Counted from the first letter of the stretch, positions 1 through 10,291 are shown. The stretch is 64,000 nucleotides of DNA from Pasteurella oralis (GCF_002850605.1 NZ_NXGB01000005.1:62001-126000), one strand, 5' to 3'. Program-made: numbers and translations. Notes: a model not told the origin generated them from the letters alone.

Positions 1-683
1 ATGTTTTAGGCTACTTACAAGATTTTTTATTTCCACCGAAACGTGCAATGACACCAGTTAAAGCATTGTCTGGTGGTGAGCGTAATCGTTTATTGCTGGC
101 AAAATTATTATTAAAACCCAATAACTTATTAATTCTTGATGAGCCAACTAATGATCTTGATGTTGAAACATTGGAATTATTAGAGGAAATTTTAACAGAT
201 TATCAGGGAACATTATTAATTGTAAGCCACGATCGTCAATTTATTGATAATACTGCTACAGAATGTTTTATGTTTGAAGGCAATGGGATTATCAATGAAT
301 ATGTTGGTGGTTTTCATGAGGCTAAACAGCAACAAACTAATTATTTTGCCCACAAGGCACAACAAGAGGTGCTCAAAAAACAACATATTCCACCACAAAG
401 TGCGGTCGAAATTTCTCAAGTTTCAAGTACGACTAAAAATCAACAGCGCGCAAGTAAACTTTCTTACAAAGAACAGCGCGAGTTAGAACAACTACCGCAG
501 TTATTGGAAGAATTAGAAGAAAAAATCGCTGTGTTACAAACAGAAATCAGTAGTACAGAATTTTTTCAACAACCACATGATTATACTTCTGCCAAGTTAC
601 AAACCTTAGCAGATACTGAACAGCAATTGGAGCAGGCTTTCATGCGCTGGGAAGAGTTAGAGGAGAAGAAGAGTTTGAGATAG
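1..683 (+). CDS. uup: ABC-F family ATPase Uup, 3' part only
   Basis: The reading frame is already open at the left edge (from base 3) and ends at 683, so only the C-terminal part is present. Visible are the ABC signature LSGGERNRLLLA, the Walker B LLILDEPTNDLD and the switch SHDRQF. They are followed by a Lys/Gln/Glu-rich tail predicted to form the coiled-coil C-terminal domain typical of Uup rather than of other ABC-F proteins. Uup is a cytoplasmic ATPase linked to ribosome function and to DNA branched-intermediate tolerance. An uptake word (398-406) lies inside the gene. The first in-window ATG (48) is internal, not the start. Family assignment is firm; the start lies outside the window. 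Confidence 0.9.
   Translation, partial: VLGYLQDFLFPPKRAMTPVKALSGGERNRLLLAKLLLKPNNLLILDEPTNDLDVETLELLEEILTDYQGTLLIVSHDRQFIDNTATECFMFEGNGIINEYVGGFHEAKQQQTNYFAHKAQQEVLKKQHIPPQSAVEISQVSSTTKNQQRASKLSYKEQRELEQLPQLLEELEEKIAVLQTEISSTEFFQQPHDYTSAKLQTLADTEQQLEQAFMRWEELEEKKSLR
398..406 (+). repeat. DNA uptake signal words (AAGTGCGGT family), 24 copies
   Basis: Exact AAGTGCGGT copies start at 398, 5337, 7400, 20526, 29148, 41690, 44481, 46227, 54389, 57026, 60161 and 62870. Exact inverse copies (ACCGCACTT) start at 7182, 7308, 14538, 18840, 22668, 25729, 33690, 36100, 38909, 46264, 51591 and 58616. Most carry the A/T-rich 3' flank of the Haemophilus-type uptake sequence. They occur in genes and gaps, including mod and res. 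This is the Hin-type word of Pasteurellaceae, typed here at a representative copy. Confidence 0.93.
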
Positions 684-686
684 GTG

Positions 687-723
687 AAAAAAATAAGAGC
701 GGGGAAAATCGCTCTTATTTTTT
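687..723. terminator. Rho-independent terminator after uup
   Basis: A long stem (AAATAAGAGCG / CGCTCTTATTT) with a short G/A-rich loop, flanked by A's on one side and T's on the other. It starts four bases after the uup stop. It is symmetric enough to serve uup on the plus strand and the converging glycosyltransferase gene on the minus strand. Confidence 0.85.
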
Positions 724-764
724 ATTAATTAGTTTTTTAGAAATTTACTTTTGGGAACGATTGG

Positions 765-1580
765 TTATTCAAATGGGATGACTTTTCTTTGTTTCTTTTT
801 ATATAAGCGGTAAGGTTTAGTAAGGCCTTTAATTAATAGTTGCCATAGTGACAATTTCCTTTTATATGGGTTTATTTTCCTATTTTGTTTACGCTCACTA
901 AAAAGTTGACTTTGTAATTCTTCTTTCTCGTCTGACTCTTGAGGATATTTTACACAAAGTTGTATACATATTGCAGGCTCTAACTGATAAATAGAAACTA
1001 GAGGATATTTTAAAAAAGTATCAAATATTAAAATATCAATAGGTCTTAGTTGCTCATTTGTCAATTTATTGAATTCTATTAATAAGAGTTTTGCTGCTTT
1101 TTGGGATATAATGTAGCCCCCACAACCAGTGTGATCACTAATTAATTTAGGGAAAGAATAATGTGATAAAGGAGGAACATTAGAAGATTTAGTATTAACT
1201 AATTGTAAAACTGTTTCTATTTTAATAATAAATGCTTCATTAGAGAATCGCTCTGTTATCCAGTCAGAATTGTTTAAAAATAGATGTGCATTTTTACTTA
1301 GTACAACATCATCTTCAAAAATTGTGATAAAAGGCATATTTTCATCTATACATCTTTCCCAAAGCGTTAAATGACTCATCAAACAAGCTTTTTCTCCTAG
1401 AGTTTGATTTGGATGGGATAATAATTCAGGTAATAACTGATTAATTGTCTCTGTTAATTGAGCCGATGGCGTCATCGCATCAAAAAATTCAAATGGAATA
1501 TTTTTAGAATTAAATTCTTTTTCAATATGTTCTCTGCGCTGCGCTGCTGTTACGATGCTAATTACATAGTTAGTATTCAT
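765..1580 (-). CDS. Family 25 glycosyltransferase (LOS/LPS biosynthesis), copy 1
   Basis: A 271-residue protein of the glycosyltransferase family 25, which in Pasteurellaceae adds sugars (often galactose) to lipooligosaccharide on the cytoplasmic face. It shows the family opening NYVISIVTAAQRREHIEKEF, the GEKACLMSHLTLWE block and the IFEDDV metal/nucleotide-sugar motif near residue 90, and ends in a basic tail. It lies 21 bases downstream of a clear paralogue (1602-2435) with the same domain order, so the pair is a tandem duplication, now diverged. The acceptor and donor sugars cannot be read from sequence. No simple repeat tract is seen at its start, unlike several phase-variable LOS genes of the family. 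Confidence 0.85.
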   Translation of the reverse strand: MNTNYVISIVTAAQRREHIEKEFNSKNIPFEFFDAMTPSAQLTETINQLLPELLSHPNQTLGEKACLMSHLTLWERCIDENMPFITIFEDDVVLSKNAHLFLNNSDWITERFSNEAFIIKIETVLQLVNTKSSNVPPLSHYSFPKLISDHTGCGGYIISQKAAKLLLIEFNKLTNEQLRPIDILIFDTFLKYPLVSIYQLEPAICIQLCVKYPQESDEKEELQSQLFSERKQNRKINPYKRKLSLWQLLIKGLTKPYRLYKKKQRKVIPFE

Positions 1581-1601
1581 AATGTAACCTAATATATTAA
1601 G

Positions 1602-2435
1602 TTATTTAAATGGAATAATGTGTTTTAGGGCTTCTTGCCGTTGCTTAATACGTTGGTATTTTTTCAGGGCACGAATAATATTATGCTTGAGCCGTTGTAG
1701 CTTTTCTTTAAAGGTGCGTTTAGGTTTTATTGTTTTATTCTGCTGTCTTATGTGGATACGTTCTTGCTCTAATTGACTTTTTAACTGGCTCTTATTCTGG
1801 TTAAATTGGAGTTCTTGTACACACAGTGCGGGAGACTGTTGAAATATATTTTGTTGAGGATCATTTAAACTTTTGCAAAAGAGTATCATATCTATCGGCT
1901 TTAAATCATTGCTATTGTATTGTCTAAATGTATTAATCAGATTTTTTATAGCTTGTTGAGAAATAATATAACCCGCAGTACCATAATGTACTTGTTTAAG
2001 GGAATTAAATTCTCTTTCTAAATAAGGTGTAATCTTTGTTTTTTCACATTTTGCAGGCTGTAAAAATGTTTCAAGACGTAAGATAAAACTGTCAGTCAAG
2101 TCAAAGCGATCTTCTAACCATTTTTCATCATTTAAAAAAGCATTTGCATTTTTACCTAATAAGATATCATCTTCAAAAATAAAAAGGTAAGGTAAGTTCT
2201 CATTCAAACATTTTTGCCAAAGTATAAAATGGCTCATGAAACAGGCTTTTTCTCCCGCTGATAAGGAGGCTTGAGCAAGATTGGGTAAGTAAGTATTGAT
2301 AGTATCATCTAAGTATTTTGATGGGGTTAAAGCATCAAAAAACTCAAATGGTATGTTTTGGCGACCAAATTCTTTTATGATGTGCTCTCGACGCCTGTGA
2401 GCATTCGTTAAGCTAATGACATAATTAGTATGCAT
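1602..2435 (-). CDS. Family 25 glycosyltransferase (LOS/LPS biosynthesis), copy 2
   Basis: A 277-residue paralogue of the next gene downstream. It has the same start (NYVISLTNAHRRREHIIKEFG), the GEKACFMSHFILWQ block and the FIFEDDI motif near residue 90. The C-terminus is strongly basic (KPKRTFKEKLQRLKHNIIRALKKYQRIKQRQ), compatible with membrane-surface association. It is transcribed first of the pair. Divergence between the copies is greatest in the middle and C-terminal thirds, where acceptor specificity is expected to lie, so the two may add different residues or act at different positions. That last point is inference. Confidence 0.85.
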   Translation of the reverse strand: MHTNYVISLTNAHRRREHIIKEFGRQNIPFEFFDALTPSKYLDDTINTYLPNLAQASLSAGEKACFMSHFILWQKCLNENLPYLFIFEDDILLGKNANAFLNDEKWLEDRFDLTDSFILRLETFLQPAKCEKTKITPYLEREFNSLKQVHYGTAGYIISQQAIKNLINTFRQYNSNDLKPIDMILFCKSLNDPQQNIFQQSPALCVQELQFNQNKSQLKSQLEQERIHIRQQNKTIKPKRTFKEKLQRLKHNIIRALKKYQRIKQRQEALKHIIPFK

Positions 2436-2494
2436 GAGATAACCTTCAAAATTTAGGATAATGAAAAGGCGAACTTTTGTTCTCCTGTTTAATC

Positions 2495-3859
2495 TTACAA
2501 CAAATTACTCACAAAAATAACTAAAATAATAAGAGGAACGACAAATTTTACATAGTTGAACCAAATTATTGTGAATGTCGAATTTGGATTTGAAGAGAGT
2601 TCTTTTTTGGCATCATCTTTCAGCGCGAAACCAACGAAAATAGCACATCCAAAGGCAGTTAACATAAATAAAATATTACCACTGACGTAGTCAAATGTAT
2701 CAAAAATACTGTTGCCGAAAATAGTGACATTTTTGAGTAAGTTATCACCAAGAATAGCAGGGATATTGCCGAAAACAAAGATACTACCCAGCGTGAGAAT
2801 AATTGCTTTGCTGCGGCGCATTTTCAGTTTTTCTTGTAATGCAGTAATAATCACTTCATAGATAGTTAATGAAGTTGTTAAGGCAGCAATAAGTAACAAA
2901 CTAAAGAAAATGATTGCAAAGATTTTTCCTAGCCATAAATGTGAAAATACAATAGGTAAGCTTTGGAAGACGAGAGTTGGTCCAGAATTTGGGGCAATAC
3001 CAAAAGTAAAAAGTGAAGGAAAAATCATAAAGCCAGCAAGTACGGCGATAATCGTATTGGTAAAGCCAGTAATAATTGCGGTTTGAATTAAATTTTCTTC
3101 TTTGTTTAAGTAGCTTGAAAGTGTAATGAGCACACCAAAACCAAGGCTTAAAGCAAAAAATACTTGCCCTAATACAAAAACGAATAATTGTGGTGTAATT
3201 TTAGAGAAGTCTGGTTTGAGATAGAAGATAATACCTTCCATTGCGCCTGGTAACGTAATATTACGAATAACCATACCAATTAAGAAGATAAATAATAATG
3301 GCATTAAGTATTTTACAGCGCGTTCAATCCCGCCAATAATTCCTTTAGCGAGAATAAAGTAATTTACAGCAACAAACAATAGAGTATATAACGCAACTTC
3401 AATGGGACTGTTACTAATGTGTAAATCGTAAAAATCTTTTGCAATTTCTTTGCTAATCGGTACTGATATATCAAGAGTACCTGTAATTAAATTGATAATA
3501 TAAGTGATTACCCAACCACCCAGTACCATATAATATGCCATGATACCAAAGGCACCGAGTAAGCCTAAATAGCCTATGATTTTCCAATATTTTGAAATAT
3601 TGCGTGTTTCTAATTTGTCACCAAAAGCATCAATGGAATTGACACGTAATCGGCGACCAATCACATTTTCTACAAGAATCATTGGAATGCCGATTAGGAG
3701 CATAGCTAAACAGAATAAAAACACATAAGCACCGCCACCATTTTCACCGACTAAATAAGGAAAGCGCCAAGTTGCGCCAAAACCGACAGTTGCTCCAGCT
3801 ACTGTCATAATATAAGTAAGTCGACTAGACCAAGTTTGTCTTTCTTGTTTTGTTGTCAT
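2495..3859 (-). CDS. Sodium-dependent transporter, NSS/SNF family
   Basis: An integral inner-membrane symporter of the neurotransmitter:sodium symporter family. The N-terminus reads MTTKQERQTWSSRLTYIMTV and continues AGATVGFGATWRFPYLVGENGGGAYVFLF, the family's TM1 sodium/substrate-binding signature. About eleven to twelve hydrophobic segments follow. I chose the ATG at 3859 (454 residues) because it has a GGA seven bases upstream and the family N-terminus begins there; the frame stays open to a TTG at 3898. The likely substrate is an amino acid, by family precedent. The neighbours give no functional hint. Confidence 0.85.
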   Translation of the reverse strand: MTTKQERQTWSSRLTYIMTVAGATVGFGATWRFPYLVGENGGGAYVFLFCLAMLLIGIPMILVENVIGRRLRVNSIDAFGDKLETRNISKYWKIIGYLGLLGAFGIMAYYMVLGGWVITYIINLITGTLDISVPISKEIAKDFYDLHISNSPIEVALYTLLFVAVNYFILAKGIIGGIERAVKYLMPLLFIFLIGMVIRNITLPGAMEGIIFYLKPDFSKITPQLFVFVLGQVFFALSLGFGVLITLSSYLNKEENLIQTAIITGFTNTIIAVLAGFMIFPSLFTFGIAPNSGPTLVFQSLPIVFSHLWLGKIFAIIFFSLLLIAALTTSLTIYEVIITALQEKLKMRRSKAIILTLGSIFVFGNIPAILGDNLLKNVTIFGNSIFDTFDYVSGNILFMLTAFGCAIFVGFALKDDAKKELSSNPNSTFTIIWFNYVKFVVPLIILVIFVSNLL

Positions 3860-4011
3860 AATTAAATCCAAATTATTAAAAAATTTATTTATTCTCAACT
3901 GAGAATGAAAAGATTATCTTTCGTCGTTTTTGTTAGGTATGCAAGTAAGATAACTTTTTGATTTCACTTTTACCTTATTTATTAGTAGTAAATCATAATA
4001 AAAGAGGAATT

Positions 4012-4644
4012 TTATTCCGTTTTTTGCTTAAATTCGCACAAATCCTCAATAATACAGGAACCACAGCGTGGCTTACGTGCAATACAGGTATAGCGTCCAT
4101 GTAAGATTAACCAATGATGGACATCGACTTTAAATTCATCAGGGACAACTTTAAGTAATTTTTCCTCTACTTTTACAACATCTTTACCTGGTGCAAATCC
4201 TGTACGATTAGAAACTCGAAAAATGTGTGTATCGACAGCAATAGTTGGCTGACCAAATGCAGTGTTTAATACCACATTGGCTGTTTTCCTTCCAACACCA
4301 GCTAACGCTTCAAGTGCAGTACGATTTTGAGGAATTTCACCATTATGCTTTTCAATTAAATCGCGACAAGTTTTGATGATATTTTCTGCTTTACTGTTAT
4401 ATAGACCAATCGTTTTAATATATTCTTTTAACCCATCAACACCTAAGGCTAAAATGGCTTGCGGTGTATTTGCCACTGGAAAAAGTTTATCCGTTGCTTT
4501 ATTTACCCCTTTATCTGTTGCTTGGGCAGATAAAATAACCGCAATCAATAGCTCAAAAGGTGAGCTATAATTCAGTTCTGTTGTTGGATGCGGATTTTGA
4601 TCTCGTAGACGAGTTAAAATCTCAATTCGTTTTTGTTTATTCAT
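4012..4644 (-). CDS. nth: Endonuclease III (DNA glycosylase/AP lyase)
   Basis: A 210-residue base-excision repair enzyme that removes oxidised pyrimidines and cleaves the abasic site. The helix-hairpin-helix LEALAGVGRKTANVVLN contains the catalytic Lys120, and VDTH holds the catalytic Asp138. The C-terminal iron-sulfur loop has the exact C-x6-C-x2-C-x5-C spacing (CIARKPRCGSCIIEDLC). Its ATG overlaps the stop of rsxE by one base (TAATG), so it is the last gene of the rsx operon, as in many gammaproteobacteria. Length matches the family. Confidence 0.97.
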   Translation of the reverse strand: MNKQKRIEILTRLRDQNPHPTTELNYSSPFELLIAVILSAQATDKGVNKATDKLFPVANTPQAILALGVDGLKEYIKTIGLYNSKAENIIKTCRDLIEKHNGEIPQNRTALEALAGVGRKTANVVLNTAFGQPTIAVDTHIFRVSNRTGFAPGKDVVKVEEKLLKVVPDEFKVDVHHWLILHGRYTCIARKPRCGSCIIEDLCEFKQKTE

Positions 4645-5369
4645 TATTTTTTATACTGATCAATAAAATTTTTTATTGCTAAAACAAGCGCTAAACCAAT
4701 AAATGCGCCGGGGGGGAGAATAGCTAATAAAAAGTGACTATCTAATTGGAATAATTCAATACGTAAACTTTTTGCCCAATCGCCCAATAAGTGTTCTATT
4801 CCATCAAATAACGTCCCATTTCCGAGTACTTCACGAATTGCTCCGAGTACTATTAAACTTAAGCACATACCAAATCCCATCGCGAAACCATCGAAGATTG
4901 AATGAGAGAGGGAATTTTTGGAAGCAAATGCTTCAGCACGTCCAATCACGATACAATTCGTTACGATAAGAGGAATAAAAATGCCTAAGGATTGGTAAAG
5001 TGAATAAGTATAAGCATTCATTAATAATTGGACCATTGTGACAGTAGTCGCAATAATCATGACATAAATTGGAATTCGAATTTCATGAGGAATGTGTTTA
5101 CGGAATAAAGACACAACAGTATTACTACAAATTAATACTAGCATAGTAGCAAGTCCTAAGCCTAATGCATTAGTAACACTATTTGAAATTGCGAGTAATG
5201 GACATAATCCTAATAATTGAACTAGAGTTGAGTTGTTTTTCCATACGCCTTGCCAAAAAATCTCCTGCCAGATCGTATTTGGCTGTTTTTCTGATTGTGC
5301 TTTTGGCGTTTCTAAAGAACGTGTATGCTGATCAGAAAGTGCGGTCTGTTTTGGTAAAGTTTCGTTCAT
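4644..5369 (-). CDS. rsxE: Electron transport complex subunit RsxE/RnfE
   Basis: A 241-residue inner-membrane subunit of the Rsx/Rnf complex, which couples electron transfer to ion movement and in E. coli keeps SoxR reduced. The motif [28 protein letters not shown] is characteristic, and about six membrane segments follow. It has a hydrophilic N-terminal extension of roughly 30 residues before the first conserved block. It overlaps rsxG by four bases (ATGA-type junction) and nth by one base, indicating translational coupling. An uptake word (5337-5345) sits near its 5' end. Confidence 0.95.
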   Translation of the reverse strand: MNETLPKQTALSDQHTRSLETPKAQSEKQPNTIWQEIFWQGVWKNNSTLVQLLGLCPLLAISNSVTNALGLGLATMLVLICSNTVVSLFRKHIPHEIRIPIYVMIIATTVTMVQLLMNAYTYSLYQSLGIFIPLIVTNCIVIGRAEAFASKNSLSHSIFDGFAMGFGMCLSLIVLGAIREVLGNGTLFDGIEHLLGDWAKSLRIELFQLDSHFLLAILPPGAFIGLALVLAIKNFIDQYKK

Positions 5370-5986
5370 TGTCTATTATTCTCTTGATTCAATTCATCTA
5401 ACATATTTAACGCTGCATTTTTTACTTGATTAACTACTGCGCGTGGCGTGATAGTGGCGCCAGCAAATTGATCAAATTTACCCCCATCTTTTTTTACTGC
5501 CCATTCATTTAAGTTATTAGCGTTAATTTGTTGATGAGTAAAACTTAAAATCCAGTTTGAAATGCGAGTTTCAATTTTATCGCCTAGTCCAGGTGTTTCT
5601 TGGTGTTCTAGTACGCGCACACCAAGTATTTCGCCAGAGGGCGTTATACCAATAAGTAAACGGATATTGCCTGAATAACCATCAGGTGCGATAGTTTCAA
5701 TCGCATAGGCTGTTTTTTGCTGATTTTTTGTTGCTACGCAGATATTTTTTATTCGATTAACAATCAACTTTTGACTAGTAGGAACGTAACAGTTTTCACT
5801 CAGTACATTATCAAAATATTGCTGTGGGACAACTTGTAACAATAATATGCGTTGTTGTTTATTGATTTCCTCAGCAATTTTATCTTTAGTTAAAAAATAT
5901 ACCCCTGTTGATAATGCAGTGCAAATTAACGCAATAAATGCAAGTAACAAGGCGTAATAAGTTGAAATTTTGATTGTTTTCATCAT
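5366..5986 (-). CDS. rsxG: Electron transport complex subunit RsxG/RnfG
   Basis: A 206-residue flavoprotein subunit, anchored by one N-terminal transmembrane helix (residues about 10-32) with the rest in the periplasm. The FMN-binding domain ends in [15 protein letters not shown]; a threonine of this motif, about residue 178-180, is the expected covalent FMN attachment site (NqrC/RnfG family). The segment [13 protein letters not shown] is also typical. It lies between rsxD (6-base gap) and rsxE (overlap) in the operon. Confidence 0.95.
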   Translation of the reverse strand: MMKTIKISTYYALLLAFIALICTALSTGVYFLTKDKIAEEINKQQRILLLQVVPQQYFDNVLSENCYVPTSQKLIVNRIKNICVATKNQQKTAYAIETIAPDGYSGNIRLLIGITPSGEILGVRVLEHQETPGLGDKIETRISNWILSFTHQQINANNLNEWAVKKDGGKFDQFAGATITPRAVVNQVKNAALNMLDELNQENNRQ

Positions 5987-5992
5987 TATTCC

Positions 5993-7039
5993 TTATTTAC
6001 GATAGCCTGCAACACGTGGACGAGTGTAGTGATCAATTAATGGTACACAAATATTGCCTAATAAAACGGCAAATGCGACCCCATCAGGATAATTGCCATG
6101 GAAGCGGATAATATAAGTCAACAGACCAACTAATCCACCAAACACTAATTTACCACGTGGTGTAATAGAGGCAGTAACAGGATCTGTCGCAATAAAAAAA
6201 GCACCAAACATCATCGCACCGCTAAATAAGTGTGCAATCATTTTCAAATGTTGTGCTGGATAGAGTAATTCAGTGATACCTGCAAAAAATATAAATGTGC
6301 TCAACATTGCAATAGGGATTTGCCAGTGAATAATTCGTTTCCAAATCAAGAAAATCCCACCTAACAAAAAGGCTAAATTTATTTGCCACCAACCAATGGC
6401 TAGATGTGACGCGAAAATTGGCGAGGCAAGTAAGTGTTGATATTCACCTTCTTTTAGTACTATTTTAGCGCTATCAAGTGGTGTAGCCTGTGTAATTCCA
6501 TCAACTGAAGTGGTCAATTGATGTAAGCTAAATCCATCTGTACTGAATCCAGTAAAAATAAGATGGTAAGCATCTGCAATTGTTGGCGGCTCATTTAATA
6601 AACTAGCAGGAGGAAGCCAAGTTGTCATTTGTAGCGGAAATGAAATAAGCAGTACAACATAACCAACCATTGCTGGGTTAAATAAGTTTTGTCCTAATCC
6701 ACCGTAAACGTGTTTACCGAGAATTACAGCACAAAATATGCCAATTAAGATTAACCAATAAGGGGCATAAGGTGGGATGGCAACAGCAAGAATAAGTGCG
6801 GTTAAAGTGACGCTAAAATCAGAGATATAGCATAACGCTGGTTTTTTGCGTAATAAAGTCACTCCCCATTCTAGCAATAAAGCAAAGCTGATGGCTAAAC
6901 TGGCTTGAATGAGTACACCAAAACCGAAGTAATATAATTGTGCACAAATTGCAGGTAGCATTGCTAAAATCACCCACAACATAATACGCATTGTGAGCTT
7001 ACCTGAATGAGTATGTGGGGAGCTTACCATTTTAAACAT
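5993..7039 (-). CDS. rsxD: Electron transport complex subunit RsxD/RnfD
   Basis: A 348-residue polytopic membrane flavoprotein of the NqrB/RnfD family. Conserved blocks include [15 protein letters not shown] at the N-terminus, [20 protein letters not shown], and the FMN attachment motif TQATPLD with Thr186 as the probable acceptor. The segment [15 protein letters not shown] near the C-terminus is also diagnostic. The ATG at 7039 and one three codons later are both possible starts. It lies 18 bases downstream of rsxC. Confidence 0.95.
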   Translation of the reverse strand: MFKMVSSPHTHSGKLTMRIMLWVILAMLPAICAQLYYFGFGVLIQASLAISFALLLEWGVTLLRKKPALCYISDFSVTLTALILAVAIPPYAPYWLILIGIFCAVILGKHVYGGLGQNLFNPAMVGYVVLLISFPLQMTTWLPPASLLNEPPTIADAYHLIFTGFSTDGFSLHQLTTSVDGITQATPLDSAKIVLKEGEYQHLLASPIFASHLAIGWWQINLAFLLGGIFLIWKRIIHWQIPIAMLSTFIFFAGITELLYPAQHLKMIAHLFSGAMMFGAFFIATDPVTASITPRGKLVFGGLVGLLTYIIRFHGNYPDGVAFAVLLGNICVPLIDHYTRPRVAGYRK

Positions 7040-7057
7040 TTTGGTTTTCTCTTATCT

Positions 7058-9115
7058 TTATTCTTTATTTTCCTGTGCAGCTTTTTTCGCTTTTGCTCTA
7101 GCGATAGCCGCCGCAATTGCTGCTTTACGCGGATCTTGTTCATCGATTGCTATTGTGTCGGCAGAAATCGTAATTTTTTCCACCGCACTTTGTGTCTGTT
7201 GTACAGCTTTTTTCGCTTTTGCTCTAGCGATAGCTGCCGCAATTGCTGCTTTACGCGGATCTTGTTCATCGATTACTACTGTGTCGGCAGAAATCGTGAT
7301 TTTTTCCACCGCACTTTGTGTCTGTTGTGCGGCTTTTTTCGCTTTTGCTCTGGCAACAGCGGCAGTCACAGCAGCTTTTTGGGGATCAATCGTTAATTCA
7401 AGTGCGGTTGAATTTTCAGAAGTTTGGTTTTCTTGTGCACTAGTATTATCTTGTGATTTCATGTCTTGTTGACGAGCCAAACGACGCGCTTTGCGTTGTG
7501 CCATAATATCGCTATTGTCTGGTAATAATTCACCTTTTTCACTAATAATTGTTTTTACTTTGGCTTTTGTTGTATCACTACTTTCTATCTTTTTCGCTCT
7601 CAAACGCTCAAGTGCTGCCTGTACAGGATCAACTCCGTTTTCTGATTTCATTTCTTGACGACGTGCTTCCATCGCTTTTTGTGAACGAGCTTTACGTTCT
7701 TGCTCTTCACGTTCTAAACGAGCTTGTCGTGCTTCAAAACGAATTTTAGCGTCTTCTGCCTGTTTAGCTTTTTGTTTAATTTCCCAAATTTTAGCTTTTT
7801 CTTGACGGAAGTATTGAATAAGTGGGATATGACTTGGGCAAACATAAGCACATAATCCACATTCTATACAATCTTTTAAAGCATATTGTTCTGATTTTTC
7901 GTGATCTTCACTGCGCGCAAACCAATAAAGTTGCTGTGGCATTAAGTTAACTGGGCAAGCGTCTGAACAAGCTGAACAACGGATACAAGATTGTTCTGGT
8001 GCTGGTGGAGCATATTCAAAGTGATCTGGAGCTAACAAACAGTTAGTCATTTTAGTCACTGGCGCTTTTAAATCGGGTAGAATAAAGCCCATCATCGGTC
8101 CTCCCATAAAAACAGGAAAGCGGGCATCATATTGATAATCGACTTGTTGTAATAATTGGTAAATAGGTGTGCCTAAACGCACCCAATAGTTCCCTTTCTT
8201 ACGTACTTTATCACCTGTTAAAGTGACAACACGTTCAATTAAGGGTTCATCATCCATTACTGCACGTTTGATTGCAAAAGCAGTCCCGACATTTTGCATA
8301 AGTACACCAATACTTGAAGAACGTTGACCACTAGGTACTTCCATCCCTGTCAAGACTTGAATAAGTTGTTTTGCTGCACCAGAAGGGTATTTAGTTGGGA
8401 TCACACGGATTTCAATATCATTAGCGCCCTGTAGTGCTTGGCGTAATGCTTTAGCTGCCTCTGGCTTGTTATCTTCAATAGCAATAACTACTTTCTCAGG
8501 ACGTAAAATGTAACGTAGAATACGAGTGCCTTCGATGATTTCCTCTGGGTAATCACGCATCAGCCTATCATCACAAGTGATATAAGGCTCACATTCTGCA
8601 CCATTAATAATTAATAGTTTGATTTGTTTTTCAGCAGAATGAATTTTGGCTGCAGTAGGAAATACTGCACCGCCTAACCCAGCTATACCTGCTTGGTAAA
8701 TTTTTTCAATCAGTTGCTCTGGGGTTTGAGCCAAGAAATCGTCAATAGGTTGTTGTTGGCGCCATTGATCTTGACCATCGGCTTCAAGATGTACACAAAG
8801 TTCTGTTAAACCAGAAGGATGTGGCGCAACATGGGGTGCAATGGCTGTGATAAAACCAGAGGTTGAAGCATGAACAGGGAGTGTTCGTAAACCATCACCT
8901 TGAGTGAGAGGTTGCCCTTTAAACACATAATCTCCGACTTTAACTAATAAATTTCCTTCAGAACCCGCGTGTTGTTTAATTGGAATAGCGAATTTATCGA
9001 CTAATTTTGCTGGGCGAATTGGTTTATGGTTTGATTGAGATTTACGTTCAGGTGGATGAATTCCGCCTTTAAAGTCCCATAATTTGCCAGAATTAAAACG
9101 CGCTAAAATATCCAT
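7058..9115 (-). CDS. rsxC: Electron transport complex subunit RsxC/RnfC with repeat tail
   Basis: A 685-residue peripheral subunit of Rsx/Rnf that accepts electrons at the cytoplasmic side. It opens with [15 protein letters not shown] and contains the FMN/NADH-binding NqrF/RnfC-like core ([22 protein letters not shown]). Two [4Fe-4S] motifs follow: [12 protein letters not shown] near residue 377 and [12 protein letters not shown] near residue 416. After that comes a long charged, coiled-coil-like segment. The last 110 or so residues are Ala/Lys-rich repeats of 42 residues ([19 protein letters not shown]...). Such tails vary greatly in length among RsxC proteins. The stop is 18 bases before rsxD; the start is one base after the rsxB stop. 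Confidence 0.96.
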   Translation of the reverse strand: MDILARFNSGKLWDFKGGIHPPERKSQSNHKPIRPAKLVDKFAIPIKQHAGSEGNLLVKVGDYVFKGQPLTQGDGLRTLPVHASTSGFITAIAPHVAPHPSGLTELCVHLEADGQDQWRQQQPIDDFLAQTPEQLIEKIYQAGIAGLGGAVFPTAAKIHSAEKQIKLLIINGAECEPYITCDDRLMRDYPEEIIEGTRILRYILRPEKVVIAIEDNKPEAAKALRQALQGANDIEIRVIPTKYPSGAAKQLIQVLTGMEVPSGQRSSSIGVLMQNVGTAFAIKRAVMDDEPLIERVVTLTGDKVRKKGNYWVRLGTPIYQLLQQVDYQYDARFPVFMGGPMMGFILPDLKAPVTKMTNCLLAPDHFEYAPPAPEQSCIRCSACSDACPVNLMPQQLYWFARSEDHEKSEQYALKDCIECGLCAYVCPSHIPLIQYFRQEKAKIWEIKQKAKQAEDAKIRFEARQARLEREEQERKARSQKAMEARRQEMKSENGVDPVQAALERLRAKKIESSDTTKAKVKTIISEKGELLPDNSDIMAQRKARRLARQQDMKSQDNTSAQENQTSENSTALELTIDPQKAAVTAAVARAKAKKAAQQTQSAVEKITISADTVVIDEQDPRKAAIAAAIARAKAKKAVQQTQSAVEKITISADTIAIDEQDPRKAAIAAAIARAKAKKAAQENKE
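7078..7395 (-). repeat. 126-bp tandem repeats in the 3' end of rsxC
   Basis: Two nearly identical 126-bp units (7078-7203 and 7204-7329) and a diverged partial third (from 7330) encode 42-residue repeats. The period is exact: the uptake word ACCGCACTT occurs at 7182 and again at 7308, 126 bases apart, and another copy in the opposite orientation is at 7400. The period is a multiple of three, so changes in copy number alter tail length without shifting frame. Confidence 0.93.
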
Positions 9116-9116
9116 A

Positions 9117-9710
9117 TTATTCCCCTTTAATCACTTTCTTTTGTGCTGTTGTGGTATCAACAATAGGAATAATAAGTTTCGAATCGAATTTCCAATTCCA
9201 ATTATCAATATTTTTTTCAACTTTGATCATTGAAATACAATCTGTTGGGCAAGGTGGTACACAAAGTTCGCAGCCAGTGCAGAGATCAGGGATAATCGTA
9301 TGCATGGCTTTATTGGTGCCAATAATCGCATCGACTGGGCAGGCTTGTATGCATTTAGTACAACCTATGCACATCTCTTCATCAATAAAAGCAACTATTG
9401 GTGTTGGATCACCGTCAATATCTGTAGAGGGTGGTTCAACCCCCATTAATTCAGCGATGTTAATAATAACGGTTTGTCCGCCGGGAATACATTTAGTGAT
9501 ATCATCACCATTTGCAATGGCTTCAGCATAGGGCTTACAACCAGGATAACCGCATTGCCCACATTGACTTTGAGGTAATAAGGCATCGATTTTTTCTACA
9601 ATGGGATCAGCTTCGACTTTAAGCTTTACTGAAGCAAAACCTAAGATTGCACCGAAAATAAGTGCAAGCACAGCAATAGTAATCAGGATTAAATATACTG
9701 TTGAAGTCAT
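9117..9710 (-). CDS. rsxB: Electron transport complex subunit RsxB/RnfB
   Basis: A 197-residue ferredoxin-like subunit. A single hydrophobic N-terminal anchor (residues about 5-27) is followed by the 4Fe-4S motif CGQCGYPGC near residue 50. Two bacterial ferredoxin clusters then appear: [16 protein letters not shown] and [16 protein letters not shown]. It passes electrons from RsxC into the membrane subunits. Its start overlaps the rsxA stop by a single base and its stop lies one base before rsxC, so the three are tightly coupled. Length is typical of the family. Confidence 0.96.
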   Translation of the reverse strand: MTSTVYLILITIAVLALIFGAILGFASVKLKVEADPIVEKIDALLPQSQCGQCGYPGCKPYAEAIANGDDITKCIPGGQTVIINIAELMGVEPPSTDIDGDPTPIVAFIDEEMCIGCTKCIQACPVDAIIGTNKAMHTIIPDLCTGCELCVPPCPTDCISMIKVEKNIDNWNWKFDSKLIIPIVDTTTAQKKVIKGE

Positions 9711-10291
9711 TATAGTCTCACTAATCCAGTAAAGCCCATAAAAGCTAACGACATTAAACCTGCGGTAATTAATGCAATTGAAGCACCTTTAAATATTGAT
9801 GGAACATCTGCAGCAGCTAGCCGCTCACGCAATGCAGCAAATAAAACTAAGACTAGACCAAAGCCAAGTGAGGCACCAAACCCATAAATTACTGACTGCG
9901 TTAAGTTATGTGCTAAGTTAATATTTAATAGTGCGACACCAAGTACAGCGCAATTAGTGGTAATTAAAGGAAGAAAGATACCTAATAAACGATAAAGAGT
10001 TGGGCTGGTTTTGTTGATGACCATTTCAGTAAATTGTACCACAACTGCAATAACTAAGATAAAAACAAGAGTGCGTAGAAAAGTCGCACTTAATGGGTAA
10101 AGGATATAGGTGTCAATTAAATAGGCTGAAATAGAAGCAACAGTTAGCACAAACATAGTTGCCAAACTCATACCAATAGCAGTTTCAATTTTTTTTGAAA
10201 CGCCCATAAAAGGACAGAGCCCTAGAAACTTAACAAGGACGAAGTTGTTAATTAATGCTGTACTAATAATGAGTAGGATATATTCAGTCAT
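9710..10291 (-). CDS. rsxA: Electron transport complex subunit RsxA/RnfA
   Basis: A 193-residue, six-helix inner-membrane subunit, homologous to RsxE. The block [36 protein letters not shown] is diagnostic, as is [15 protein letters not shown]. It is the first gene of the operon rsxABCDGE-nth, so the operon promoter must lie in the AT-rich region just right of 10291. That region also faces the porin promoter in the opposite direction. Confidence 0.96.
   Translation of the reverse strand: MTEYILLIISTALINNFVLVKFLGLCPFMGVSKKIETAIGMSLATMFVLTVASISAYLIDTYILYPLSATFLRTLVFILVIAVVVQFTEMVINKTSPTLYRLLGIFLPLITTNCAVLGVALLNINLAHNLTQSVIYGFGASLGFGLVLVLFAALRERLAAADVPSIFKGASIALITAGLMSLAFMGFTGLVRL

Noticed and set aside
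7078-7395. CRISPR array
   Set aside because: Units are 126 bp, contiguous without spacers, in frame and coding.
7041-7472. A plus-strand gene with repeats opposite rsxC
   Set aside because: It is the complement of the rsxC tail; repeats create a long open shadow frame. RsxC is strongly supported on the minus strand.
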